A stretch of 64,000 bases of DNA, taken from NCBI GenBank assembly GCA_018883325.1, contig VEQH01000004.1:1-64000 (forward strand), in the 5' to 3' direction. The stretch's first letter is position 1. Each line of letters begins with the position of its first letter. The notes beneath the pieces are model-generated. The model searched no databases. It saw only the letters and a program-made list of their open reading frames with translations, and was not told where the DNA came from. This DNA comes from Flavobacteriales bacterium (GTDB lineage Bacteria > Bacteroidota > Bacteroidia > Flavobacteriales_D > Crocinitomicaceae). Below, in pieces: positions 8,414-16,103 of the stretch. Both the position numbers and the translations under genes were made by a program.

Positions 8414-9361
8414 ATGTTAAACAGACGACATTTAAGGATTAAAGTCCTACAAATTCTTTATGCCTTTTATCAGGCAGGTGAAAAGGATGTATTGAAAGCT
8501 CAAAATGAATTATTACATTCAGTAGAGAAGATGTATGATCTCTATTTGTATTTATTGTTGACACTTCCAGAAGTGAAAACAGCTGCAAATAATAAGATAG
8601 AAGAACGTAAACGCAAATTACGACCAACAGCTGAGGATTTGAATCCAAATCTAAAGTTTGTTGAAAACGCTTTGATTCAGCAATTGGAAGATTGTTCAGA
8701 ATTACGCAAACTTTCAGAGAAAAGAAAAGTAAACTGGATGGGCGTTGAATCACAAGAGATGTTTCGTAAAATGTACAACCAAATTATGGAAAGCGAAACA
8801 TTTTTTGAATTCATGAAAAACGGAAAAGAAGGTTTTGATGAAGACAAAGCTTTTGCTCTACAATTGTTTAAAATTGAAGTTGCTAATTCTGAGTTGTTAA
8901 TTAACTTTTTTGAAGAGAAAAGTATTTTTTGGCAAGACGACATAGATTTGTGTTGTTCGATGGTGTTGAAAACCATGAAATTAGCAAAAGAAGGAGAAGA
9001 GTTTACTGTTCTACCACTCTACAAAGAAGACGATGATGAAAAAGAATTTATCGTTAACCTAGTGCGAAAAACAATCGAAATGGACAAAGAAAATGAAGCT
9101 TTGATCATGGAATTAGCACAAAATTGGGATTTGGATCGAATTGCAAAAATGGATATGTTCTTATTAAAAATGGGAATCACCGAGTTGCAAATTTGTTCAA
9201 GCATTCCAACAAAAGTTACTTTGAATGAATACATCGAGATTTCTAAATTTTACAGCACACCAAAAAGTAATTTGTTTGTAAATGGTATACTCGATAAAGC
9301 GATTGATAAATTAACTAAAGAAAAGAAAATAATAAAAATCGGAAGAGGGCTTTTGAATTGA
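8414..9361 (+). CDS. nusB: Transcription antitermination factor NusB, long Bacteroidota form
   Basis: NusB binds boxA RNA with NusE (S10) in rRNA antitermination complexes. The N-terminus MLNRRHLRIKVLQILYAFYQ and the C-terminal helices (MELAQNWDLDRIAKMDMFLL, then TKVTLNEYIEISKFYSTPKS) match the family. At 315 residues it is about twice the length of the E. coli protein; the extra segment of about 150 residues between the first helix and the C-terminal half is usual for this phylum. It follows the dehydrogenase gene by 8 bp, and its TGA begins a 7-bp repeat tract. Confidence 0.93.
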   Translation: MLNRRHLRIKVLQILYAFYQAGEKDVLKAQNELLHSVEKMYDLYLYLLLTLPEVKTAANNKIEERKRKLRPTAEDLNPNLKFVENALIQQLEDCSELRKLSEKRKVNWMGVESQEMFRKMYNQIMESETFFEFMKNGKEGFDEDKAFALQLFKIEVANSELLINFFEEKSIFWQDDIDLCCSMVLKTMKLAKEGEEFTVLPLYKEDDDEKEFIVNLVRKTIEMDKENEALIMELAQNWDLDRIAKMDMFLLKMGITELQICSSIPTKVTLNEYIEISKFYSTPKSNLFVNGILDKAIDKLTKEKKIIKIGRGLLN

Positions 9362-9409
9362 GAATGTAGAATTTAGAATGTAGAATTTAGAATGTATAAT
9401 GTAGAATTG
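9361..9409. repeat. 7-bp tandem tract (agaatgt / agaattt)
   Basis: Seven consecutive 7-mers, alternating agaatgt and agaattt with two variants at the end, begin at the last base of the nusB stop codon. The beginning, AAT TGA GAATGTAGAATTT, closely resembles the start of the tract at the end of the ABC transporter gene (5411 downwards on the minus strand). Confidence 0.8.
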
Positions 9410-9506
9410 AAAATTATAAATTACAGTTTAATTTTTAAATTATCATTCCTCATAATATTCTTTAATACAAAATTCCAATGTCTTAATTCGACTCGGTGAA
9501 CTTAAA

Positions 9507-9586
9507 GTCCTAAAGTCTTAAAAACTTGATGTCTTAATGTCCTAATATCCTAACGTCTTAAAATCCTAATGTCACAATATCCTAAA
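9507..9586. repeat. 8-bp tandem tract (gtcctaat / gtcttaaa)
   Basis: Ten units in strict 8-base phase (gtcctaaa, gtcttaaa, aacttgat, gtcttaat, gtcctaat, atcctaac, gtcttaaa, atcctaat, gtcacaat, atcctaaa) end 3 bases before the ATG of the DUF1573 lipoprotein gene. The tract therefore occupies the whole translation-initiation region. A spurious upstream ATG at 9569 lies within it. Confidence 0.85.
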
Positions 9587-9589
9587 AAA

Positions 9590-9979
9590 ATGAAAAAAAT
9601 ATTCCTATTTAGTTTACTAGTTGCAGCGCTTTCAGCATGTAGCGAAGAGCAAGACATCAAAGTTGGTCAGAAAACAACGATGGAGTTGAATCCTGTTTAC
9701 AATGCAGGAAAAGTTATTAAAGGCGAAGTAATAAACGCAAAATTTAAAATTAAAAATACAGGAGATTATCCGTTAGTATTTGGCGAAGTTCGTCCTTCTT
9801 GTTCTTGTACAGTTGCAGAAAAACCAACAAAGCCAATTCAACCAGGAGAAACGGGCGAAATAATTGCGCAAGTTAAAACAGATAATTTAACAACAAGCAG
9901 AGTAAATAAATCAGTAACGATAATGACTAACACAGAACCTAATGTTACTGTTTTAGAAATTAAAGCAACAATTAAATAA
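9590..9979 (+). CDS. DUF1573 lipoprotein
   Basis: From the ATG at 9590 the product has 129 residues with a lipoprotein signal MKKIFLFSLLVAALSAC; Cys17 would be the lipidated residue. The mature part is a DUF1573 domain, an Ig-like fold recognised by YNAGKVIKGEVINAKFKIKN and the Cys-containing RPSCSCT followed by PGETGEI. The family is common in Bacteroidota and its function is not established. An in-frame ATG at 9569 lies within the 8-bp repeat and would hide the signal peptide, so it is rejected. yajC follows after 20 bp. Confidence 0.88.
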   Translation: MKKIFLFSLLVAALSACSEEQDIKVGQKTTMELNPVYNAGKVIKGEVINAKFKIKNTGDYPLVFGEVRPSCSCTVAEKPTKPIQPGETGEIIAQVKTDNLTTSRVNKSVTIMTNTEPNVTVLEIKATIK

Positions 9980-9999
9980 CAACAATAAAAAAACAAATT

Positions 10000-10278
10000 A
10001 TGGGCGGACAAGGAATGCAAAGCTTATTGATGCTAGGACTTATGGTACTAGTATTCTATTTCTTTATGATTAGACCTCAGATGAAAAAGCAAAAAGAGCT
10101 TAAAAAATTCAGAGAAAATTTAAAAGCTGGTGATAAAATCGTTACGATTGGTGGAATCCATGGGAAAATCATGGAAGTTGCCGATACAACGGTTTTAATT
10201 CAAACGGAAGGTGCTAAATTTAGATTAGAAAAATCTGCAATTGCTCAAAGTACAGAAGATCAAATCGGTGTTAAGTGA
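10000..10278 (+). CDS. yajC: Preprotein translocase subunit YajC
   Basis: YajC associates with SecDF at the inner membrane. The 92-residue product has one membrane segment (about residues 5-24, LLMLGLMVLVFYFFMIRPQM), the family signature RPQMKKQKELKKF and the small cytoplasmic domain with LKAGDKIVTIGGIHGKI. Length and layout are normal. It is probably co-transcribed with the DUF1573 gene and ends in a clear terminator at 10301-10334. Confidence 0.95.
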   Translation: MGGQGMQSLLMLGLMVLVFYFFMIRPQMKKQKELKKFRENLKAGDKIVTIGGIHGKIMEVADTTVLIQTEGAKFRLEKSAIAQSTEDQIGVK

Positions 10279-10300
10279 TTAACTGAAATAATATTTAAGG

Positions 10301-10334
10301 AGACGTTCAATTAAGTTTGGACGTCTTTTTTTTT
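10301..10334 (+). terminator. Rho-independent terminator after yajC
   Basis: The stem agacgttc/ggacgtct (8 pairs including one G-T), with a 10-base loop, is followed by a run of T to 10334. It separates yajC from the EamA transporter gene and shows that the latter's longer reading frame from 10317 is not its real start. Confidence 0.8.
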
Positions 10335-10364
10335 CAATTTAATCTTTCATTTTCTATTCAAAGC

Positions 10365-11276
10365 ATGAAAAAAGGAATTCTATTTATTGTCTTATCGGGA
10401 TTATCTTTTTTGGTAGTAAATTTTTTGGTAAAGCTTTTCGGGATGGGAAATGAACAAAACCTTTTTTCAGGTTTGCAAAAGATTCCAGCGCATGAATTAG
10501 TTTTATCGCGTTCAATTGTTTCGTTTACAATCAGTTTTTTTATCATAAAGCGAAAGAATTTGCCCTTGTTTGGTGTAAACAAAAAATGGTTGCTTATCCG
10601 TGGTTTTGCAGGAATGATTGCTTTAACCATTTTCTTTGAAACTATTCATCAACTGCCAATTGCTGTTGCTTCTACGATTCAATATTTAGCGCCAATTTTC
10701 ACCATGATTTTCACTTTATTATTGTTAGGCGAAAAGATTTTGAAATTACAGTGGCTATTTGTAGTTGTTGCCTTTTTTGGTGTTGCTTTAATCGGACTTA
10801 ATGCCTTAATTTTGAGATCAAATCCAGTTAAGTTGGACTTTTTTTGGTTGGCTTTAGGAATTTTATCAGCGGCTTTTTCAGGAATTGCTTACACGGCAAT
10901 TGTAAAATTAAAAGCAACGGATGCACCCATCAATATCGTTAGTTATTTCCCGATGCTTTCCATTCCAATAATGACTGTTTGGTGCTTTTTTGATTTTGTG
11001 ATGCCGAAGGGAATTGAATGGTTTTTACTTTTAGTTATTGGAATTTTTACTCAAATTGCTCAGGTTTTATTGACCAAAGCATTGCATCAAGATAGTGCGT
11101 CTTTAATTACTCCATTTCAATATTTGGGTTCTATTTATGCTATGCTGATGGGCTATTTTGTTTTCGATGAACGCTTAAACTTCTTAATCGTAATTGGAGT
11201 TGGATTCATTTTAGTTGGTGTTGTTGCGAATACATTGATAAAAGCCCGCCAACGTAAAGTAGATAAAATCAGTTAA
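10365..11276 (+). CDS. DMT superfamily (EamA) transporter
   Basis: An inner-membrane carrier of 303 residues with ten predicted membrane helices in two EamA repeats. The first repeat contains RSIVSFTISFF and IQYLAPIFTMIFTLLLLGE, the second IVSYFPMLSIP and PFQYLGSIYAMLMGYFVFDE. Members export or import metabolites such as amino acids or purines; the substrate is unknown. The start used is the ATG at 10365, because upstream codons fall in the yajC terminator. It is followed 94 bp later by the DUF58 gene on the same strand. Confidence 0.9.
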   Translation: MKKGILFIVLSGLSFLVVNFLVKLFGMGNEQNLFSGLQKIPAHELVLSRSIVSFTISFFIIKRKNLPLFGVNKKWLLIRGFAGMIALTIFFETIHQLPIAVASTIQYLAPIFTMIFTLLLLGEKILKLQWLFVVVAFFGVALIGLNALILRSNPVKLDFFWLALGILSAAFSGIAYTAIVKLKATDAPINIVSYFPMLSIPIMTVWCFFDFVMPKGIEWFLLLVIGIFTQIAQVLLTKALHQDSASLITPFQYLGSIYAMLMGYFVFDERLNFLIVIGVGFILVGVVANTLIKARQRKVDKIS

Positions 11277-11370
11277 TTTTTAGCTGCTTAAGAAATCTCA
11301 AAAACATCAATTGCTGATTATTGATTACTTTAGTGGCAATAAGTATGATTCAATAAGCCAATTTTATTTT

Positions 11371-12282
11371 ATGAAAATCGACAGACTGCGTTTAGCTCAA
11401 TTTGGAAACTTGGAATTGCTTGCAAAACAAGTAGTTGAAGGTTTTATTACAGGTTTACACAAAAGTCCTTTTCATGGTTTTTCTGTGGAATTTGCCGAGC
11501 ATCGTTTGTATAATGCAGGTGAATCTACTCGTCACATCGATTGGAAATTGTTTGGAAGAACTGAAAAAATGTTTACCAAGAAATACGAGGAAGAAACAAA
11601 TTTACGCTGTCAAATAGTGATAGATTCTTCAAGCTCAATGTATTTTCCAAAAGATGCTTTGTCGAAATTTGAGTTTTCAGTATACGCAGCAGCAAGTTTG
11701 ATTGAATTATTAAAACGTCAACGCGATGCTGTTGGCTTGAGTTTGTTCAATGAAAAACTGGAATTGCATTCACAAGCCAAATCTTCCATGTCACATCACC
11801 GTTATTTATACAGTGAATTAGAAAAACGTTTGCGTTCGTATGATGAACAGTCGAAAAAAATAACGAATACTGTTCAGCTTCTGCACGATATTGCAGAACT
11901 AACACATCGAAGAAGTTTAGTGGTTATTTTCTCCGATTTATTTGACGACCCAAGTCATTTAGATGAATTATTTCAGGCCTTGAATCATTTGAAACACAAC
12001 AAGCACGAAGTTGTGATTTTCCATGTAATTGATAAAAAACTTGAATATAATTTTGAATTGGAAAATCGACCGTATCAATTGATAGATATGGAAACTGGTG
12101 AGCGAATGAAATTGCAACCAGCAGAAGTAAAAGAAAAATATGTTGAAGGCGTTCAAAATTATTTCAATGAAATAAAGCTGCGTTGTGCCAACTACCGAAT
12201 CGATTTTATGCCTGCTGACATCAACGAAGGTTATGATCAAATTTTGTTACAGTATTTATTGAAACGTCAGAAGATGTTTTGA
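11371..12282 (+). CDS. DUF58 domain protein (vWA-like)
   Basis: The product of 303 residues carries the DUF58 signature: HGFSVEFAEHRLYNAGESTR followed by HIDWKLFGRTEKMFTKKYEE, then a von Willebrand A-like domain with IVIDSSSSM (a MIDAS-like DxSxS) and LVVIFSDLFDD. Such proteins usually work with a MoxR AAA+ ATPase in chaperone-like metal or stress systems. Neither MoxR nor a BatA-like gene is adjacent here, so this copy appears to stand alone. The start is the ATG at 11371 rather than a TTG at 11311. Confidence 0.88.
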   Translation: MKIDRLRLAQFGNLELLAKQVVEGFITGLHKSPFHGFSVEFAEHRLYNAGESTRHIDWKLFGRTEKMFTKKYEEETNLRCQIVIDSSSSMYFPKDALSKFEFSVYAAASLIELLKRQRDAVGLSLFNEKLELHSQAKSSMSHHRYLYSELEKRLRSYDEQSKKITNTVQLLHDIAELTHRRSLVVIFSDLFDDPSHLDELFQALNHLKHNKHEVVIFHVIDKKLEYNFELENRPYQLIDMETGERMKLQPAEVKEKYVEGVQNYFNEIKLRCANYRIDFMPADINEGYDQILLQYLLKRQKMF

Positions 12283-12308
12283 GTTATTGATGAAAAAGTA
12301 TAAATTTG
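12279..12308 (+). promoter_or_regulatory. Predicted promoter of the degraded antitoxin gene
   Basis: TTG at 12279-12281, a 19-base spacer and TAAATTTG at 12301-12308 match the Bacteroidota consensus. The ATG at 12313 comes 4 bases after the box, so the transcript would be leaderless. The -33 element overlaps the end of the DUF58 gene. Confidence 0.6.
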
Positions 12309-12312
12309 ACTT

Positions 12313-12521
12313 ATGACATCATTTTCACTCTATAAAAAGCTTGAGAAACTTCCTCCAAATTTAAAATTAGAGGTTCAACATTTTATTGATTTTTTATTAG
12401 AAAAAACTTCTTCTCAGACTGAACCTTCGAAAAAAAACGTGAATTTGGAAGTTTAAAAGGTAAAATTCATCTTTCAAAGGATTTTGATGATCCAATTGAT
12501 GATTTTAAAGAGTATATGTAA
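12313..12521 (+). pseudogene. VapB-like DUF2281 antitoxin, frameshifted
   Basis: From the ATG the frame encodes a DUF2281-type start (LYKKLEKLPPNLKLEVQHFI, then DFLLEKT) but stops early at a TAA near 12456. The expected C-terminal half, GSLKGKIHLSKDFDDPIDD followed by FKEYM, is present in another frame up to the TAA at 12519-12521. The switch falls at a run of eight A at 12430-12437; one extra A, or two fewer, would restore a continuous protein of about 70 residues. The C-terminal half normally binds the toxin. A homopolymer sequencing error, ribosomal slippage on A8, or true decay are all possible. Confidence 0.75.
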
Positions 12522-12529
12522 TAGACTAC

Positions 12530-12973
12530 TTGTTAGATACACATACTTTACTATGGTTTTTAGATGGAAGTAATGATTTATCTCCTACCTCAAGAAAAAT
12601 TATTGAGGATAAAAATTCAGTTGTTTTAGTTAGTTTGGTTTCAATTTGGGAAATTACGATCAAGCAAAGTTTAGGCAAACTAGTCTTTAATTTTGATTTT
12701 CTAGAGCTGAAAAATAAATTAGACGAAAATGATTTTCAATTTTTACCAATTGATTATGAGCATATAACAAGACTTTCTGTTTTACCTATGAATCATAGAG
12801 ATCCATTTGACAGGCTGCTAATTTCTCAAGCGATTACTGAAAATTTGGTTTTGATTTCAAAGGATTCAGTATTTTCAAGCTATCAAGATTTAAGTTTATT
12901 TGGTAGCTTTTCATCTCACCTCGCCTGCAATTCGTGCAAAATTTTCAATCAACAAGCTTCCATGATTTCCTGA
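12530..12973 (+). CDS. PIN-domain toxin (VapC-like), start and end altered
   Basis: VapC-type toxins are RNases. The PIN acidic residues are visible: Asp in LLDTHTLLWFL, Glu in SIWEITIKQSLGKL, the Asp pair in HRDPFDRLL and Asp in ISKDSVF. The expected start overlaps the antitoxin stop as TAATG, but here the bases are TAATA, so the ATG has become ATA at 12521-12523; the next candidate start is the TTG at 12530. At the other end the frame passes the usual family end and reads about 20 codons into the convergent amidotransferase gene. The catalytic core is intact but expression is doubtful. Confidence 0.75.
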   Translation: MLDTHTLLWFLDGSNDLSPTSRKIIEDKNSVVLVSLVSIWEITIKQSLGKLVFNFDFLELKNKLDENDFQFLPIDYEHITRLSVLPMNHRDPFDRLLISQAITENLVLISKDSVFSSYQDLSLFGSFSSHLACNSCKIFNQQASMIS

Positions 12974-13474
12974 AACTTCGGGGTGAAATTGAACCCCATA
13001 AAACGGTTTCGTTTGGTGCTGCATCATTTCGTTGACACAGGCATCTGAAGAAGCAACTAATACAAAATGTTGAGGAATTGAAATACTTTCGCAATGATCT
13101 TCCATCATTTCAAAAACGGGAGGGAATTTATCTAATAGTGGAGAATCTACGTAGCTTTCAATTTCTTGCCAATCGCGGTCTTCTTTCATACGTGAACCAA
13201 AGGCTCCATGCACCAAACCAAGCAATTGATGGCCAAAACAGATTCCCAAAATTGGTTTTTCATAATCTTTTATCCAACTCACGTGATTTATGAAGCGCTC
13301 CATTTCTATTTCAGTAATTAACAAAGGCGCTCCAGAGAAAATAAGTCCGCTGGCTTCGTTTGCAATTTCAAGTGTTAAATCAAAAAACGGAATAGTTTTG
13401 AAATCACAATATTCGTCTACCATTTGCTCAATGTAAGGCACTTTTGAACTTCCACAATCGATGATTACAAGCAT
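12911..13474 (-). CDS. Class I glutamine amidotransferase (GMP synthase-like)
   Basis: A stand-alone GATase-1 domain of 187 residues. The nucleophile elbow GICFGHQLLG contains the catalytic Cys, and YGVQFHPEVSG supplies the His-Glu pair. It releases ammonia from glutamine or acts as a peptidase-like amidotransferase on an unknown acceptor; no ATP-pyrophosphatase domain is attached, so it is not a full GuaA. Its ATG is 1 bp after the stop of the YciO-like gene, and its 3' end is overlapped by the readthrough tail of the PIN toxin frame for 63 bp. Confidence 0.88.
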   Translation of the reverse strand: MLVIIDCGSSKVPYIEQMVDEYCDFKTIPFFDLTLEIANEASGLIFSGAPLLITEIEMERFINHVSWIKDYEKPILGICFGHQLLGLVHGAFGSRMKEDRDWQEIESYVDSPLLDKFPPVFEMMEDHCESISIPQHFVLVASSDACVNEMMQHQTKPFYGVQFHPEVSGNHGSLLIENFARIAGEVR

Positions 13475-13475
13475 A

Positions 13476-14093
13476 TTAAATATCTAAAATTCCTAATCCT
13501 TGACGTATAATTTCAGGCGAACCTTGTGTACAATCTACGATTGTGGTAACATCTAACTTTCCATAACCTCCATCAATAATCAAATCAACATCATCTTCGT
13601 AATTTTGATAAATTTCATACGGGTCAGAGAAGTATTCTTGAATGCTATCGGCTTTGTTGTGCAAGGAAGTTGTTGCAATTGGATTACCAAGTTGGCGAAC
13701 AATTTCTAAAATAATTTCATTGTCAGGAACACGAATTCCGATTTCTTTTTTGTTGGTGTCAAAAATTTTTGGAATGTCATTATTGGCAGGTAAAATAAAT
13801 GTAAACGGTCCAGGTAAATGATGCTTTAATAATTTGAAGGTCGCTCGATCAATTTGTTTTGAATACAAAGATAAATTGGATAAATCATGACAAATTATTG
13901 AAAAATTAATTTTATTGAGTTTGTTTCCTTTCAATCTTGCCAACTCTTGTAAGGCTTTTTTATTCATTAAATCACAACCAATTGCATAAACTGAATCGGT
14001 TGGAAAAATGACAATTCCACCTTTTTTTAGGCAATCAACAGCTTGTTGAATCAAACGTTTATCAATATTAAAAGGATTTATTTCTACAAACAT
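13476..14093 (-). CDS. Sua5/YciO/YrdC-type L-threonylcarbamoyladenylate synthase
   Basis: A YrdC-like domain protein of 205 residues. The family makes threonylcarbamoyl-AMP for the t6A modification of tRNA. Visible motifs are GGIVIFPTDSVYAIGCD, the lysine-rich KGNKLNK loop, LPGPFTFILP and IGIRVPDN followed by NPIATTSLH. The layout is nearer to the YciO branch, so the true tRNA role is likely but not certain. Its ATG overlaps the stop of the EEP hydrolase gene by one base (TAATG). Confidence 0.9.
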   Translation of the reverse strand: MFVEINPFNIDKRLIQQAVDCLKKGGIVIFPTDSVYAIGCDLMNKKALQELARLKGNKLNKINFSIICHDLSNLSLYSKQIDRATFKLLKHHLPGPFTFILPANNDIPKIFDTNKKEIGIRVPDNEIILEIVRQLGNPIATTSLHNKADSIQEYFSDPYEIYQNYEDDVDLIIDGGYGKLDVTTIVDCTQGSPEIIRQGLGILDI

Positions 14094-15205
14094 TATTTTG
14101 ATATTTTACATGAAATAGCTCGGTGATCGCTGTATTCTTCTTTTTGAATTTTAAACTCGTAGGATGCCAATTCTGGTGAATGAAAAATATAATCAATTCT
14201 TCCTGCGGGTAATTTCCCTATGTAGGTTGAACCAATTCCGAAAGACGTATTTCGAAATGCATCGGTCAATGTACGGTTAAATTGGTTATAAGTATAAGAA
14301 AGTGGCGTATCGTTAAAATCTCCACAAATAATAGTTGGATAAGGTGAAGTTTTGGCATGTTCAGAAACTCTTCTTGCTTGATCAGCTCTTTTCTGATAGG
14401 CAATGTGTAGTTTTTTGAGCATGTATTTTATGGTAGATTCATCTGTTAGATTATCAATCGGATTTCCTGGTTTTATATGGTAATAGTCTGATTGAAACTT
14501 AATAGATTGTAAATGAACATTGTAGATTCTAAAAGTGTCAGCATCTTTGACAATATCGGCATAAATACAATAATTAAAATCTTCACTGCTTTGTGCGTCA
14601 AACATAACGTCACCTTTCGCAATCATTGGATATTTTGAGAACAAAGCAATTCCAAAATTTTGATGCGCATGACGTTTGTAAGCACTTCTTTCATGGTAAA
14701 TAGTTGTGCCCATAATTGAATAAATGGAATCAATTGTAGGGAAATTTGTTGGATGATCTTGTCTGTAAAATTCTTGAATACACAGAATATCGGGATTCTC
14801 ACCTCTGATGTAGCTGAAAATTTTATTTCTTGTTTCTAACGCACCTGCTCTAGTTGGATTATAGATGTCAAAAAGTCGAACGTTGTATGAAAGAATTTTT
14901 AGTTCATTTTGTTTTTTAGAATCTTCAAAAAAGGTTAAAGCAAAAGCTCTGAAATGTAATTTTCCTCCGATTAAAATCACAATTAAAGAAACGAGTGCCC
15001 ATTTGGAACGGAATATCAACCAGATAATGAAAATTAAAATATTTACGATTAAAATAATAGGGTAGGCCAATCCCAAAAATGGTAAAATAAAGAGCGTATC
15101 AGGGTGAATAAGTGGCGCAAGATAACACGTCAATAAGCTTATAAAACTGATTACTGACCCAATTTTAAAAAGTAATGGAATTCCGAAATAGCGAATTTTA
15201 CCCAT
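14093..15205 (-). CDS. Endonuclease/exonuclease/phosphatase family protein, membrane-anchored
   Basis: About three N-terminal membrane segments (residues 10-90) precede an EEP-fold hydrolase domain. The catalytic motifs are LSYNVRLFD, CIQEFYRQ (metal-binding Glu), ICGDFNDTPLSY, GRIDYIF and the final SDHRAISCKI with the catalytic Asp-His pair. EEP enzymes cleave phosphodiesters in nucleic acid, lipids or sugar phosphates; the substrate is unknown. Position behind two rhomboid genes with an 8-bp overlap puts it in the mutL operon. Confidence 0.88.
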   Translation of the reverse strand: MGKIRYFGIPLLFKIGSVISFISLLTCYLAPLIHPDTLFILPFLGLAYPIILIVNILIFIIWLIFRSKWALVSLIVILIGGKLHFRAFALTFFEDSKKQNELKILSYNVRLFDIYNPTRAGALETRNKIFSYIRGENPDILCIQEFYRQDHPTNFPTIDSIYSIMGTTIYHERSAYKRHAHQNFGIALFSKYPMIAKGDVMFDAQSSEDFNYCIYADIVKDADTFRIYNVHLQSIKFQSDYYHIKPGNPIDNLTDESTIKYMLKKLHIAYQKRADQARRVSEHAKTSPYPTIICGDFNDTPLSYTYNQFNRTLTDAFRNTSFGIGSTYIGKLPAGRIDYIFHSPELASYEFKIQKEEYSDHRAISCKISK

Positions 15206-16100
15206 TTTTACTTTGATTAAAGAGAAAATCTTTTTCTTCTTTGGTTAGTGATTCGTAGCCTGCTTTTGATATTTTGTCAAGAATGGCATCCGTTTTTTCT
15301 TGGCGTTTTTTCTTTTCTAAATTGTAAACTTCGTCGCTTTTAAATCCACCTCTAGTAGTAGTGAATTTTGGAACTTTTGGTTTATTGAAATTGAAAGTCG
15401 TTTTAATTTTTTCGAAAAAACGATATAAAATATTGATAATGTTGTTTTTAGAATACATTTTTTGAATTGAAATTAAACCAAAAATTGCACCACCTAAATG
15501 GGCAAAGTGCGCAATATTGTCATCGCTGCCAAGACTTATTAAATCCTTAAGAAGAAAGAAAATCGCGATTATATAAAGTCGAACGGGAAACAAACCAAAC
15601 AATAGCACTTTTGTATTTGGACTGTAAAATGCAAGCGCGGTAAAAATTGCCATCACTGAACCAGAAGCACCAACGACAATGTTGTGACTTTCTTGTAAAG
15701 CTGGAAATACAAAATGGGATAAAATTTCTAGCAATCCGCCAGCAATTCCTCCAAAAATATAAGTGTAGAGTAGGCGTTTTCCATTAAAAATAGATTCAAA
15801 AAATTGTCCCGAAAAATAAAGGAACAACATATTGAAAAGCAAATGAAGCAAGCTAAAATGAGAAAAAATACTTGTGATAATTCCCCACGGTTTTAGGATA
15901 AATCCAAGTAAATTGGTATCTAATGTGAAAATAACGTCAGCAATAGACCACGAAGTATCAAAAAGTAAAAGTCGATAAGTGACTATTATCAACTGAATAA
16001 ATATAAAAACGAAAACGTTAGCGAAAATCAATTTCGTGGTTACGCTTCCGTGACGTAATTGAAATTGCAATTCTTCAACTAAATTTCTTGAGTTATTCAT
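15198..16100 (-). CDS. Rhomboid family intramembrane serine protease
   Basis: The 300-residue membrane protein has six or seven helices and the rhomboid catalytic dyad: Ser in VVGASGSVMAIF and His in NIAHFAHLGGAIFG. The HxxxN-type region HFSLLHLLFNMLFLYFSG is also present. A charged cytoplasmic tail of about 60 residues follows the last helix. Substrates are unknown. It overlaps the EEP gene and lies 3 bp after a second rhomboid gene, so the two tandem copies are probably made together. Confidence 0.93.
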   Translation of the reverse strand: MNNSRNLVEELQFQLRHGSVTTKLIFANVFVFIFIQLIIVTYRLLLFDTSWSIADVIFTLDTNLLGFILKPWGIITSIFSHFSLLHLLFNMLFLYFSGQFFESIFNGKRLLYTYIFGGIAGGLLEILSHFVFPALQESHNIVVGASGSVMAIFTALAFYSPNTKVLLFGLFPVRLYIIAIFFLLKDLISLGSDDNIAHFAHLGGAIFGLISIQKMYSKNNIINILYRFFEKIKTTFNFNKPKVPKFTTTRGGFKSDEVYNLEKKKRQEKTDAILDKISKAGYESLTKEEKDFLFNQSKNG

Positions 16101-16103
16101 GAT

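Noticed and set aside
9569-9589. Upstream ATG as the start of the DUF1573 gene
   Set aside because: It falls inside the 8-bp repeat and would place seven unconserved residues before a perfect lipoprotein signal.
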